A program made the position numbers and the translations under genes. The notes beneath the pieces were generated by a model. That model was not told the DNA's origin, did no database searches, and worked only from the letters and a program-made list of their open reading frames with translations. Below, piece by piece: positions 26,061-40,100 of a DNA stretch of 64,000 bases (the stretch's first letter is position 1; each line of letters begins with the position of its first letter). The stretch covers positions 35,568,135-35,632,134 of the forward strand of contig NC_134365.1 in the NCBI RefSeq assembly GCF_035582795.1, read 5' to 3'. The stretch is from Mycteria americana. Lineage: Eukaryota > Chordata > Aves > Ciconiiformes > Ciconiidae.

Positions 26061-28654
26061 TCCCTGATAATTAAATCTATATGTTAAATATCAAAAGGTT
26101 GTGGTGGAAAGGATGTCGTACTGGGAGATACTATAGAAGTCTGTCAAGCTCATCAAACTTGCCAAGACAGTTTAAGCGTTAGCAGCGAGCATTTTGGGGA
26201 GAAGAAAATCAGGGGTACTGAAGAGCTCTTTAACCTACCAGAACAAAAACTAATGTCTGGAAATTAAGCCCAAATCCAGCTAGAACTTAGGTACTTCCCG
26301 TTTCAGTGATGAACTGGAATTTAGAAACCATAACCAAAGAGCAGGCAGTTCTCCTTCTTCTGCCATCTCCAGATCACATCCAGATGCCTTCCTGTGATCT
26401 GCTCTGTCTGAATACAATTATTCGTCTCGATACAGGGACAGGAAAGAGAAATCTTGTTTGTTGTATATGGGATATCAGAAAAAAACCAGTGGTCCTGAGT
26501 CACACAGCTGCAGCCTCGGTGGCTTCAGGTGTCTGGACTGAGGTGCAACCTTGGGAGGAAACCGTGACAACCCAGCTCCAGTCAGGTGTGATGATGGGCT
26601 TGGCTATGTAATGGTGCACAATGCAGAGATACTCGAGCCAACACTCAGCCTTGCTGAGAGAAAGCTGGCAGCTGCTTCTGGCTGCCGGGGTCACAGTGCC
26701 ATACTTACATTGCTTCAGCCGTCAAGGTAGTACTTTTGGGCTGTGCTGCGCTCAAGTACGTGGCGATTGGCTTCTTTAGAAGGGTCTTCAAATTCCCCCT
26801 ATACTTTAAAAAAAATGGGTAAAACTAAGCTTGAATTTATATTGTTTCTGACATGTAAAGAGAGACTGGAAAACCAATTCATTCAGCAATAAGTAAAAGT
26901 CCTCTGATTATTTTTCATATTCAGTTGACAGACTGAATTTCACCCGCAACGGTATATGCATTTTTAGAGGTGGGACAAGTAATGATGGGCAAGGGGAGAA
27001 AGGGGCTGGAGGCTTTCGCTACCGGTGCAGCTCAGAACCATTCTCCTCTCTTCACAATGTGATACAGGCAATGGGTGCACACAGAGCACGCATTTTAACT
27101 AGGAGAGTGCTGTATTCTTGGTTCAGTAAATTAATATCTGATTTTCTTTTTAATGCAAACTGCAGTGTATGCCTAAGAGATTAATCAAAAAGATGAAGTA
27201 GTTTTAGTATCCATTCAGGAAATGCTACATTAATCATTGGTTTTCATTTACATTACAAAAAGAAATTATCTGAGAGGCCTGACTTCAGGCTCTCAGTTAG
27301 AATTCCATATATTTGTTGCTAACAGTCTAATAAAAAGATAAAAATTGCTTCTTTTGTTTTGCTGCTCTCCCACACCAGTCTATTTCTTCAAGGCAGTACT
27401 TGGTTGATATACTTAACGCTTTATGTTTAAGTCAATATTTTTAGTTCTACTTAACTTTTGAAATCAAATATTCAGAGAGTTGACCTGTCTGGGCAAAATG
27501 TCTGCTTCAGATGCCTCTATTAAAATATTAATGCAAATTTAAGATTTTGTTATGACTTTAGTCTGCACTTTTGATTCTGGCTAAAAACAGTAAATCTGTC
27601 AGAAAAATCTAATTCTATACCTTCAGAATCATTATAAAATAGGAACATTTCATACCTCAATATTGTTTTCCAGTAATTCAGCTTTAAAAATATAAAGGAG
27701 AGTTGTTTTTAATGACAACATCCCAATAAAGAATTTACGTTAGTGTCCTGTTCTTACGAGTTCATTAATAGTAGCTTCTCATATTAAATCACCAAGGGGT
27801 TTTATTTGAAATTAAGTTTTCCATTAAGGTTATCCATCCTATATTCCACTGAATTGAGGCAAAGTGAAAAAACCCCAATGTGTCCACAGTAGCCATACTC
27901 AGTGAGGTTTTATATAATATTTTCAACAGAACTTGATGCCAATTACTAGTTTTAAACAGCTTCTCCTACAATGTTTATGAGAGGAAGGGTGCTAGGAGGG
28001 ATTAAACATGATAGTTACTTCTCCTGCTGCCTTGTTTTGTATTCATAGTAATTGTTGTTGCTATGTATTTATTAATTCCTTTACCTACCAATTTTCTGTA
28101 ACTCTCTCTGGGGAGCTGTTTCAAAGCCAGAGGGGTAGGTGTGGAGCAATATCTTCCAGAAATTTGACACGATATTTGTAGTTCATAGCTTAAAGAAACA
28201 AACATTGTGAAATGGGCTGTGAAAATCTCTCCAGTAAAAAGGGAGCAAGCATTTTAACATATCCTTATATATCTGATAAGGTGGGGATAACTGTCAGTCA
28301 CCCTCATACATACCCAAAGCTTTTCCTAATAGCTATTCGCAGAAACAACATCCACAATTGTGAGATTTTTATGGGCAGGAGACTATCTGTCAAAGGCTGA
28401 GAACAGGAATTATCTCTGAATATGTAGGGCTGGTATTAAACTCGTGAGGTTCAGGCATGGACCTTTCTGTCATCAGGTGTGGAAACAGACACCAGGGCTC
28501 TCAGCCTCCCAGAAACTGCCTCTCTCAGGGAAAGTTCTGAGCATTACATTAAGAATTCAGGTTTTCTGTTGCCTACTTTCTCTCTTGGGTTCTATGAATC
28601 ATAAAAGCATAGAAAAAAACCCCCAGGTTGTAAGTGAGCTCTGAAGGTCTCAAA

Positions 28655-29720
28655 GCCAGGCCAGCTTTTAGGCTAGGTCAGGTTGTTTAAGGCCGTGTCT
28701 GGTCAGCTTTTGAGTATCTCTTAGGATGGAGCTTTCACAATGCCTCTGGGCAACTGGCTTTGGTGTTTGACCACCTTAATTGTCAACATGTTTTTCAATA
28801 TACGCAGTTGAAATTTCTCTTGTTACAACTTGTGTCCATTGCCTCTTAGCCTATTAAGGAAGAAACCTTCTTTGTGCAGCTATGAGAAGAGTATAGCTCT
28901 ACCTTTTCTACAACTACCTTTTAGGCAGCTGAAGGCAGCAATTAGGTGCCCCAGAAGCCACCTCTCCTCCAGGCTAAACCAGCGCAGGTCCTTTGAGCAT
29001 CTTCTCACAGGTCAAGTGCTCCAGCTCCAACCAGCTTGGGGGCCTTCTGTTGAACTTGCTCCAGTTTGTTGATGTTACTTGTACTTTACAGGCCACAAAT
29101 GAACCCAGTAGGACAGATGCAACCTCATAACTGCTAAATAGAGATGAAGAGTCATTCCCTTGACCTGCTGGCTGCATTCTTGCTAATACCGTATGAGGCT
29201 GGCCTTCTTCACCAAAGGGCACACTGCTGACTCAAGGTTCAACTTGTTGTCCATCAAGACAACAATTCACAGGTTCTTTTCTGCAAAGTGCTTTCTAGCC
29301 AGCCAATGCAGAGTCTGTGCTGTTGCATAGGCTTATTCCATTCCAGGGGCTTTACATTTGTCATTGTTGAACTTCATGAGGTTCCTGTCAGTCCATTCTT
29401 CCAGCTTGTTTGGGTCTCTTCAAATAGCAGCTTTGCCCTTCAGCGTGTCAACTGCTATCCCCATTTTGTGCCATTCACTATTGTTGATTGTGCATTCCAC
29501 CACATTGTCCAGTTGAAGACACTGAATAGTACTGGTCCCAGTATCAGCCACTGAGGAACACCAGTCATTACTAGCCACTCAGTAGACTTCAAGTGATTTA
29601 TCACTACTTTTGAAACCTGAAGGCCCATCCAGTTATTCACCCATCTTGTAGCCTCCCTATCCAGTCTACACCTCCTGAGTTTGGCTACAAGGAATTTTGC
29701 ATCCTTCCACATAAGGAAGT
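28655..29720 (-). mobile_element. Old, diverged CR1 LINE fragment with RT remnants
   Basis: The minus strand still reads a CR1-like reverse-transcriptase stretch (residues like TGVPQWLILGPVLFSVF, 29600-29490 region). Around 28950-28920 it reads a degraded RLSLEERWLLGHL-like tail, and CAATGCCTCTGGGCAACTGG at 28739-28758 matches the CR1 C-terminal coding region. Several stops and frame changes separate these blocks. Divergence is much higher than in the other copies, so this is an older insertion. Boundaries are approximate. Confidence 0.75.
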
Positions 29721-31073
29721 CTGGCTTCAAGAGGAAGAATGGAAATTGCTTCCTTCCTCCTTTAATTTCTCCTGTTCCTTTCTGTCTTTACTGCAGATCT
29801 CTCACTGTGGGTGAGTGTTGTAGCCTCCCATGCTTATATAAAAGGTGAGCGGCAACATAGATTTTTGCTATAATTTTTGAATGAAAGAGACTGTAATTCT
29901 ATGCTGTTGCTGTGAAACCAGGGAGGTCTAAGTATGCCTACTGTAGTAAAGACATCTGCTCACTGTGCTATATTTTAGCTGGCATTGAGGCTCTCCCACG
30001 CATTGAACATGGCTTTGATGCCGAGGCATTTTCTCTCTCTGATAATTTAGGTCTGTGCATGGATTCCTACTGTGCCTAAAAACACATTGGGCAACATATA
30101 CTCTTGTCCCCAGCACATTGTCGGTTTCTCATCAACCCTCTGCTTTCTCTGTTATCAGAGATAGACGTGGGAATCTACCCTGGGAATGTGGACTTCATGC
30201 TAAAACACAAGTGGAGACCTCAGTGATTTCCCTAAGAAAATTGTTTATTTTAGCAGGCTCTCCAGCAGAGGACCACCACAACCTGGTATTTTGGGATTTG
30301 ACCATCCAGATTGGAGATCTGCCTGGAAGCTGCTGTATGTTCATCTTCCCCTGAATCTGGGTTTTATTTCCACAGGAGGAAGAAGGAGTGAGATAGGAGG
30401 GAAAGAGAGTGCGATACACACCCAAGCCAGAAAGCCAGCATGCACACCAAGATCGACTGCTGCAGGTACAGCCAATATTGGGCAAGGGGATGTTCTGCAG
30501 ATAACATCATATTTTGTTTAACATCAGCAGCCTCAGTTTTAGCACAGGACTTTACACATGATATATGGCCCACATGCTGGAGACTGCTGTTGTAGCAATA
30601 AATCCAGTATCTATGCAGTTATGAACTAGTTATGAAACTTGTTCTCAGCAGCTGCAGAGAGATCAAGTTTTGTATCTTTGTATTCTACCATGTTCTTCCA
30701 CATCTTTTCAAAACAGGCAATGACCCATGCCCTGCAAGTGCTTGAGGTGACTGGTAGTCCCATCTTCTTGTAAATCTTAATTGTAATGCACAATTTCCCC
30801 ATGCAGACAGTGTTTTCTCTGTTGTCTATTAGATGAGTATATACCAGTCTGTGTCCCATCTGGGCAGCAAGAGAAGAGAAACTTCTCAAACAATTATTAA
30901 AAAGTATAGAAAGGGGCACATCTTAAGCTCCACTTTCTTGAAGGCAGCACCACCTAACACTTCACTTGGTTGAGATTCCCGTCTCTGCCTGGGATTTACA
31001 ATCATTAGTTTCCTGCTAACACTCAGTGCCTTTAAAACACCTTTATAGGGGTTCGTTCTTGTTCTAAAAAGAT

Positions 31074-31174
31074 GTCAGGGTAGGACATCTTCTGTTTGGC
31101 ATAGTAAATAAGCCAAAAGTCAGGGCAGGACATCTGTTTGACATAGTAAATAAGCCAATAGTCAGGGCAAACAT
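31074..31174 (+). repeat. Local tandem duplication, two units of 45 and 42 bp plus a partial third
   Basis: Units begin GTCAGGG and contain the shared block CATAGTAAATAAGCCAA. Unit 1 is 31074-31118, unit 2 is 31119-31160, and a third starts GTCAGGGCAAACAT at 31161. The repeats differ by a few substitutions and a three-base indel. Confidence 0.9.
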
Positions 31175-34100
31175 ACCGGGGATGGTATAAAGCTGAATTC
31201 AGGTTTTCCATCTGCCCAAGTTTACACTTTCTGCTGTACCCCACCAGACTATACAGTAATCTTCAGGTGGCAGGAGGAGAAAAGAGGCTCCAACAGTATT
31301 GCCCATTGAAGGCACTGCCCTTTGCATGCAAAAATGTAAGAGAAATTCCTTTTACCAAATGGTAAAGAGGAGATTTGGGGCATTTCAATTCCTATTTTAA
31401 TATAAACCAGGAATTTTATTGTAAAACATGACCTCTAATTAGGTCATGCAAAGTGGAATTTTCAGAGGGATTTAGGACCCACTGTCCCAGGATGTTCTAG
31501 GGCACTGGCTTGTACTATAAGGATGGAGAAAGGAACTTGAACCAGGATTTCCCATTTCGATGCTCATCCACTGTGATCTTAGGGAGTGCTTGGAGGCAGC
31601 AAGTTTTCCCTTGAGGTATGGTTAAACTAAAGGATCAGACCCTATTGGTAGGGGAGTTAAAGAAATATCCCAAGCTGGTTTCAGCATCTGGTAAGTGTTG
31701 TGCAACTCTATCCTGCCCAGGTTTTGGTAGTCTGCATGTACCCACTGTGAGAAACTTAAGATGACTGTGAAAATTCAGTAGCAGAAATTGATGTGCTGAA
31801 GAAATTTTACCTGTAAGGGGGAAGAGAAGAAGATCTGATACAGTAATTTGGGTCCCAAATCCTCTTTGGGTTGTTAGACCTCCAACAAACCTCTCTCCCC
31901 ATCATTGTTTTATGTGGAGGAGCCAACATGACTGATGACTGTTTATGTTTCCTCTGCCGCTGAGAATACACATATATCACACCCTTCAAATCACCAACAT
32001 GCTGCTGCACTTACTGAATGTAGATTGCAATAATTTCAATAATTAAACCACAGAATTATTAAACGACTTGAGAGACTCCAGCAGGAATATTGGAATTTTA
32101 ATGCCTTAGGATAAAAAGCCCTCTTAAATTAGAATGCAAAATAGCAATAGTTGTGCTCACAAGTGCAAGTTGTACAAGTCAAGATGCTGAGTGTAGAATA
32201 GTTTGAAAAGGAAAAAGCCAGACTTTGTTTTTATCCTAATTTACTTTCAAAGCCTGGGCTTTTGGGCACACTGCACTGTGCTCAGCCTGATTTACTTTTA
32301 TTATTTTTGTTGCTGTTTTCGTTACGTCAGTTTTTCTGTGGGCTCTTTTTCTCCTTTTGTTTTTTAAATAATACTTTTTGTATATTTCTTGTTCTTAAAG
32401 ATAATTTAGAAAAAAATTACAAGCTACAAATGTAATCATGAGACTGGCAGTCAGGTTATTCTGACTAGATATTCCTCCCTGTGTGTTTCTTTTCTAAATC
32501 AGGTTTAATGTTGGCTTTTGCAGCACAGCCTACCAATCAAACAGAAAGTCACAGTGTACTTTTTGGTGTGAACACACACCCTTAACCTCATCTTTCTTTT
32601 TTTCTTTGGCATAAAGACCCCTTTGGTGGAAGCTATTCTATAAAGCTGTTTATTGCTTTGCTTTTCTTCCATTTATGTTCACAGATAAAAGAGCATTATG
32701 AGGAAAAATCAGTGTTGCTCTAACCCCGTTTTGCTTCATGTCATGAACAAGATTGTAGTGTAAAGTCCAAAGAAGCACTGAAGAATCGTGAAAGATTCAT
32801 ATTTGTCATGTTTTCACAAGGTGGATTTAACTGAGGAAAAGTGATTTTGAAACCACAGAAGGGAAATATGTGTGTTGCATATGCTATCGGATACTCTCAG
32901 CTGGTGAGGGGAACGTGTGACATACAGCTCTATGCCTGAAAGCAGTGTTTTTCATTCATTCTTTGTGTTTAGCAAACTTGCCTTTCTGCAGGAAGAATTG
33001 CTGTGATTTCAACAAGCGCAGGGGTACAAAAAGTCAGACACTGGTCTGACAGCCAAAGGGGGGGTCCTGGTGCTCCTTTATATTCCACCAGCTCTCCACT
33101 TCCCTCCTTGCTGCTGCATGGCACAGCTGCTGCTCTCCGTACAGAAGAGTGAGCTCAGCCTGAGAGATGCTGTTTCTGGGTTTCTTCCAGGTCCTGTTCT
33201 GTGGGCAAAGTGGAAGAAACAGAGAAATTTAGGAAAGGCATTTTTCAGCCCCATGCAGCTTCATTCTTGCAGCTTTCCCTCAGCCTATGCCTATGTTACA
33301 TAAACATTCATTCTTGCTGCATGTCTCATTTAGCCTCTGGGCTAAATGGAATGCATAATAGTTCAAGCCAGTTGAAGATTGTTCCTTCATGCAATAAAAC
33401 TGCATTTGCTTCATTTGGCATGAATGATAAGCAGGAACTTCTGCAAATCAAACATCCTTTCTTTTTTCTCTGTTACACAATGATTCATAACAACAATTTC
33501 ATTTGGTATTATATTAAAAGATTTTAATTTGCCCAAATGGAAGTCCATTTCTATTCTCCCTTTCCCATTACTTGCATTTATGCTAACACTGTAAAGACAG
33601 TCCAACATGGGGCCTTTCATCAAAAATGCATAAAAAATAAGGAAACAGCGTGAATTAGATTATTTCTTCCCAGTGCCATTTTTTGGCTATTATGTTGCAG
33701 AATGTAAAAGCTCTGAAGAGCTATTCTGTTTTTGACTCTGCCTGCAAAAGAAGGGCTGGAAATACTGATCCATCTCATTTGCTGTTATTGTGGAGGCATT
33801 AAATCAACCCATTTCTCCCGTTCTGCCTTTTCCCAGAAAGGACTAATCCTTCCTCGCCATTTAAAGTCTCCTTCATCTGAAGGCACTCCCGTGCACCTCC
33901 AATTACACTAACTTCACATATTCCTGTTGAGCTGGCTCTTCTCTGCAACATTTTCCTTTCACTCTGTCCTCAGGTGTTCTTTTTCCTTGAATGTGGTGTA
34001 TTTTCAGGCAAGGTTGGAGGATGATGTCACGAGTCGGAGTCAGCACAGCTTCAGCAGGCTCCTGGGAAGTGCCTCTCCTCCTGGCATGCTCTCACCTGCA

Positions 34101-37100
34101 TAGCTCACAGCAAGGCACTCACCCCCTCGCTGCTGCCATGGCTGAGCACCGATGCTCTTGCTGCTTGCCGGCTTTCTTTTAATTGCACAGCATCGGCAGC
34201 TCTCCAAAAGGCTGTTAAATGGAGCCGCTCTCTCCCTGTCTGACTGACACGAGGAGATGTGCTGGGTTTGGCTCAGCTGGAAGCAGTTCTTTCCATGTCT
34301 TTTGAGGTACTTTCACAAAGCCCATGGCTTGTTCATTAGGAAAGTGTTATGGCTTGTAGCCACAGTTAATTAGCACTTATGAATAAAAGAAAAGTAGGAA
34401 GGCAAATTAGAGGAGTAAGAACAACAAAAATGAACTGGAAGAAAAGCAATATAAGTCTATAAGAGCAAAGCACTCAAAAAATTAATAAAAAATATATTGA
34501 TGCTGTAGGTTTTATAGTGATTTTTCATTCCCAGTCTGTCCAACATAAAGCAAATACTATGTGGCGCGAAGTTCAGCTGAACCGGCACACACACAGGTAT
34601 GCCTGTCTGTCATACAGGTGCCTCTCTGGTGCCAAACAGCCAGGAAACAGAAGAGTACTTCAACAGGGAGAATAGAGTAACTGTGTGTGTGGGTGTCATC
34701 GATGCTATCATAAAATTTTTAACAACCAGCTGGACAAGAGCCACTAGTCTCACTTTACTTTCCTCCCTGTGGCTGCAACTCATTGTTAGATTTTTTTGCA
34801 CAACTGTATTATGAAAAGCTTAAAAGCATGAACCGTGCTGCAGAAGTGACAGGTTGCCCTCTCGACAGCTAAATACTGGCACCAAAAATCTTCCTGGAAA
34901 AAAGCTATAGTCTTTCAAAGAATCCACTGACTACAGAAGGATAAATAAATTTCGAGCCTTGCTGCTAGAAGGTAAGAAATGGGGTGTAGCATGTAATTAA
35001 AGATTATACCATGGTATGAAAAATACACAAATGGGCTGAATAAAGGCTAAGTACCACTTTGGGCATAACTGCCATTTTGAGCCTTTTGAGTGCTTGACTT
35101 TGCAATTCTACTCATACTCTTAAGAAAGAGCATTGTTTCCATGATTGTATACAAGGACGATCCAGTAGGCTCAGGATAGCCAATGCATCCTATTTATCCA
35201 TTAATTAGTACATACACTTTACATTTTCTGAGAATGCATCAGTAATCAGAAGAAATCTCTGCATCAGCTATCATGGCATCTCAATGATTCTGGGACAAAT
35301 CAGGGCAGAAACAGCAAGCAGTTGTGGCAGACTTTGCTCTTCCTGTTGGAGCAGAAGGCTGTGGTTCTCTTCCAACTTTTTTATTTTCCTTTGACTCTGA
35401 ATAGTGCCAACAAGTCATTTCAGGGAAGAAAAGCTGCCCATGAGCCAAGGGTTGGCCACTACTGTCTTTTTCTATCTATCTGTTTATGCTGGTGTTCACA
35501 CCCTCCCTGTATACCTAACCATCTTGTGCTACTCTTTAATAGCAACAGCGATGTCCCAAGACATATTATCCTGGAAGACCTATTTCCAGTTCGTGCCCTA
35601 GCTGTCAGGGGTGATCATTCTCTCCCCGATATTGGATTTTATGGCAATTCTGTGCAGTTCCAAAATTTCCTGTCAAAACACCTTGTTGGTAGGCTGTCAG
35701 GTAAGGAGGGGAATTGAGCTTCTCATTTTTAGCCTTAGGTCGAAGAGGAAAAACCAACCATGATCCTGTATGACAAGTCAGATGACCCAGGACTGGATGA
35801 TAGGAAACAAACATCAGGCTAGGACTGAAATAATCGAAGAGCCAAAGGTTTTCTTTGCTAGCAGAAATAATGCAGTGAAGATAAAGGCCTTGTGCTCTTT
35901 TGCCCTGCCAGCATTTCTTTGCCCCCAAGCTGGGTCAGACTCAAAGCTTGTCAAATAAATTAAACAAATCAAATATAGTTCATGGCTTTCCCTTCACAAA
36001 ATTCACTTCATAAATAGTGTGTGGGTATTCTTGAATCATTATGCCAGCTCTATAATTAGGAAGGGAAAAGGATCTTTCATGCAAGTTTCATCAAATACAA
36101 TCTTCAATGAGTAGCACTCTTACCTATAACATGAGCCCAAAAGTCGCTCTGAGGTTTTTCCCTCCTAATTCTCAGTTTTTGTCTGGCTCCTACGAGAACC
36201 TTCTGCCCCAGTGAAAGGTTCAGCGCACCACCCTCTGCCCGACTCTCCCGCAGACCTGCAGCTGCTTTTTCCATCAGGAGAAAACATTTTTACCTTCTCC
36301 TGCCAATGAAGAGAATCTCATCTTTACACTAGGGCAACAGTCTTCCTAATTATCTCCGAAAGCCTCAGATGCTCCACCTCCTGCGTACAGCAGAGACTCC
36401 AGCTCCACCATTGCATTGCAATTTCACATGCTGATGATTTGTTTCTTCAGCAGCAGTGACAGGACACAAGTGAGGGGTACAGGCACAGGTGATATGACAG
36501 AAGCTTTGTGTCAGCTTGACACTCCCCCAGTCCTTACTTTGTGAAAGTTTTGATCATGTTCATCTTTCTGAGTTCCAGCAGCCTAGAAAGACTTAAATTC
36601 GGGCTTGCACCTAAACAAACACTTGAGGTCTATAAAAGGAAACTAATTTTATATTTTTTTTAAAACCAAGCCCAGTGTCATTTTTGACATGCTTAAGAAA
36701 GATAAGGGTGTAGGGTGATGAGAACAAGAGACATGGAAGAGGGTGAAAGGAGGCATCCCCCATCTAGTATGCACATGCACACGCATGCACAGGCTGGGAA
36801 ACAATCAGAGGTATGAGCACTCCTGTGGGGTCACAGGGCTGTGGCATCGCTGCAGGACCAGAGAGCTGCTGGGACCACCTGCACGGGTGGGTACCAGCTC
36901 TGCAGGCAAGACAAGCAGTGAAGAAGAGGAGGGGAGATGCCCTCTGTATGAAGAAGCAACTCAGAGGTGCAGAGCATTTCCATGGCATGGGTGATGGGCT
37001 GAGTGCGGGCTCACAGGTCAGGATCAGGAGAGACCGGTGAGGGTGGCATCGTAGTGGGAGACTGCTACCTCACCTGATCAGGGTGAGGGAAAACACAAAG

Positions 37101-40100
37101 ACTTCTTTAGACAGCTCAAGCCTCTGTATCACAGACCCTTGGTGGGGTCCAAGATCCTGTGGGGAAAGAGGAAGGAGTGCAGCACAGCACAGACCCTGGA
37201 CTCGAGGAGAGCAGACTGCTGCTTGTTCAGGGAACCGGTAGGTGGGATGCCGTGGGGCAGCTCTGAAAGATGCTCAAGAGAGCTGCCAAGCCTTAAGGAC
37301 AGCATCCTCCAAACACAGGTGAGGGACACTTCGATATTCTGAAAGACAGGTGGGTGTATCAGGAAATGGCTTGGCTAAGCAGGAGACTCGTGGCAGAGCT
37401 CCAGTGCAGAAAGGCAGCATATGGGTGGTGGAAGAAGGGACAGGCTAAAAAAGAGAGCAATTATGGGAAAGACAGTATTTATTGGAAGTATTAATTCTCT
37501 TTTCTCCAGGGATGAGAGTATTTATAAGACTCTAGAAAGAAACACAAAGTCATCACATACCAGTCTATCTTCAGGCAGAATTACCTGAAAAATGTTTCCT
37601 GAGGCAAGTGAAGTTCTCTCTAAATGTCTCAAGTCATAGACGGCATATGGAAGCTCTTCTAATAATTTCTGGCCTGAGACACTGGGGTGGCAAACCCAGA
37701 ATGCTTTCAATAAAAAAAATCCCACAACAGCAAACTATCAATATTTGCAAATTAGCTCTTTGAGAAAGGTTTTATAGTTAGCAGGGTGACACAGCCAATT
37801 TCTGTTGAGAGACCTTCTGTGATGGTGTCGTCTCAATTTTCCACACAACTTTCAACCTAATGAAACCTGCTTTGCTCCTTCATGAACCTAACAGTGGAGC
37901 AAAAGTCTAAGCAGAAGGGTAAAACAGCACAGCTATATCTTACCAATAAAGTTGAAAACAAAAAAAATTGCAAATCTTGAACTTACAGGCCGACAACTAA
38001 TTTCTAGGAATGAACTTGCCCGAGGCATGGGGCTATGCACAAAAGTGGGGCAAGTCTCAACACAGGACGATTCATTATAATTATGGAAGACAACGATGGA
38101 AGGGCTTGGTCTTGTCACTCAGTTCATCGCCTCGTTTCCCTTCTTTTCCCAAGCACTGATTAGTCCAAGTGTCCCTGAGGTCTGTAATAAAGCCAGACCT
38201 AGCACTGCTCCCATAGGCTGTATAATGCAGCTGTTTTTCCACCCCGGAGATTCAGAGGCATATGGGCATCTAATTGTCACTTGTCTTTGGCAACCTCTCA
38301 ACAGATGTTCATCAGTTTGGAAACAGCTACCTTGTTAAGTTTTGAAATTTGTCAGTGTACAATACTGTACCTGTGGAAATCCTGTACACAGGGAGGTCGA
38401 ATACAGTGAGGGACCTGAAAATCCTGCTTTGGTCTATTGTTCTGATTTAATTCAACACATTCAGAATGTCCCTCTTGCCCTGACAAATGCATGGGCTATA
38501 TTCAGCCAGGAACTGGCAATGACAGAGAGCACAGGCAGGCTGAAGGATGGCAAGTATCAGCCCAGAGGGGGAGAAGGGAATGAAGATTAGAACAAGCTCT
38601 GTTTTATGTATTAGGCAACTAGGAATTATAAACAAACTTCCTTTATCAAGCTTTAAGGTTTGAGAGTCTTAAGATGAAGAGCCCTACATTGTTATCCCCG
38701 GTAGCTGAACAGGAACAAACAAGACTCCTAGTCAGCCTCTGAACACAGCAGCTGATCCCTATAATCTTATTTTGCATTGGCATTACTGTAGTTGGAGAAA
38801 GAAGCCTTATGACATGACTTGAGACTGGAGCTCTGGCAGTGCGGTACAGTGGCGTCCTGTTTCTATCAGCACAAACCAGGTAGGAATAGAGCCAAAGACT
38901 CTCTGGGTGCTTTATATACAGCACGTGGGTATCCTGATGAAGCCGAATTTCTTCTTTGATTCTGAACCAGTAGAGCTGTTCTGACAAAATCTGATAATGG
39001 GAACACTGACCACAGCAATTTGTCCTTAGTACACCTGGCTTCACATAAACCCAGTATGTGACAGGCAAAAGCATGAAAGGACAAAGACAAGGAGGACAAA
39101 ATGTAAGTCAGACAGAAAAGTTAGCTGAAGTTATGAAACAGACCTAGGGTTCAAAAAGGGCTAGTAGGGCTTGTTCAGTTCCTAGCTTCTCCAATTCTCA
39201 TGCTAAAAATATTAATGTTTATATTTTACTGAATTAGAAAGAAATGTTGAAAACACTGAATGTTGAAATAGAGATTGAAATATTGAAAGTCTTAAAAAAT
39301 ACACTGATTTTGAGTCCTGTGAAATGGAAATTCATGTCTCCTTCACCCCCCAGTCACTGAGTTCCTGCGTTACACTGGGAACGAGCTGGCACTAACACAC
39401 TAACACTGGTAAAACACATCCTCTTCTGCATCCCAGATGACGTGATGTGTCAGCTGATGGCCCTGTCTCCATCGCAGCCCAGAGAGATGTACCATCTCTC
39501 ATCCCTCTCAGCTGGGCAACCAAGTCCTTCCAGCTCCCCTTCAGGGAAAATCATTGAGTCAGACCACCCACAGAAAGGGTTTTACTGCAAAAAGGGAAGT
39601 CTCTTCTCAGCCTCTTCAGGCATTCAGTCCTGCATCTCTAACAGTGGGGAGACTATGCTACATGTTGTCTATTTAGATTGCAAATCCCTGGAAGAAGGAC
39701 TTACTCTGCACCACCATAAGCCAGTGACCACAAGCCGCTGGTACGAGTCCCTGTACAAGACCCTCAGGGGGGTCTGCCTCACCCAGGGCTCTGTGAAAGC
39801 CAGGAAGACAACCAGAAAGCAGAGCCCCAGGGACTACCAGTGCTCTGCTATTTCAAAACACACAACACAGTTACAGTTTGAACAAAGCAGGCAAACATTT
39901 AATCAAGCTGCAAAGCACTTGTTTTATCCAGGTATCATCTTTGAAGTTTAAGACAGAAATCAAGTAGAGGTTGCTCCTCAGCTCCTCAGAAAGGCTCCAG
40001 CCACATAAGACCCCACTTGCTGTGGTCTGTACCCATTTTCAGGCAGCATCGAGTCACCTGCAGCAGTATTTCAAGTACAACTGGGGGTGGGATGCAGGAC

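Larger units (their letters stand above)
23358..28654. other. Gene-free sequence
   Basis: Apart from the possible SINE near 24.7 kb and the CR1 tail at 26001, I recognise nothing. Open frames at 25119-25439 and 26306-26611 (plus) show no domain, conserved motif or splice context. Confidence 0.6.

Noticed and set aside
38646..39099. A 142-codon minus-strand frame and overlapping frames as a possible gene
   Set aside because: No start context, domain or splice support. Several frames overlap in the same place without any one being favoured.
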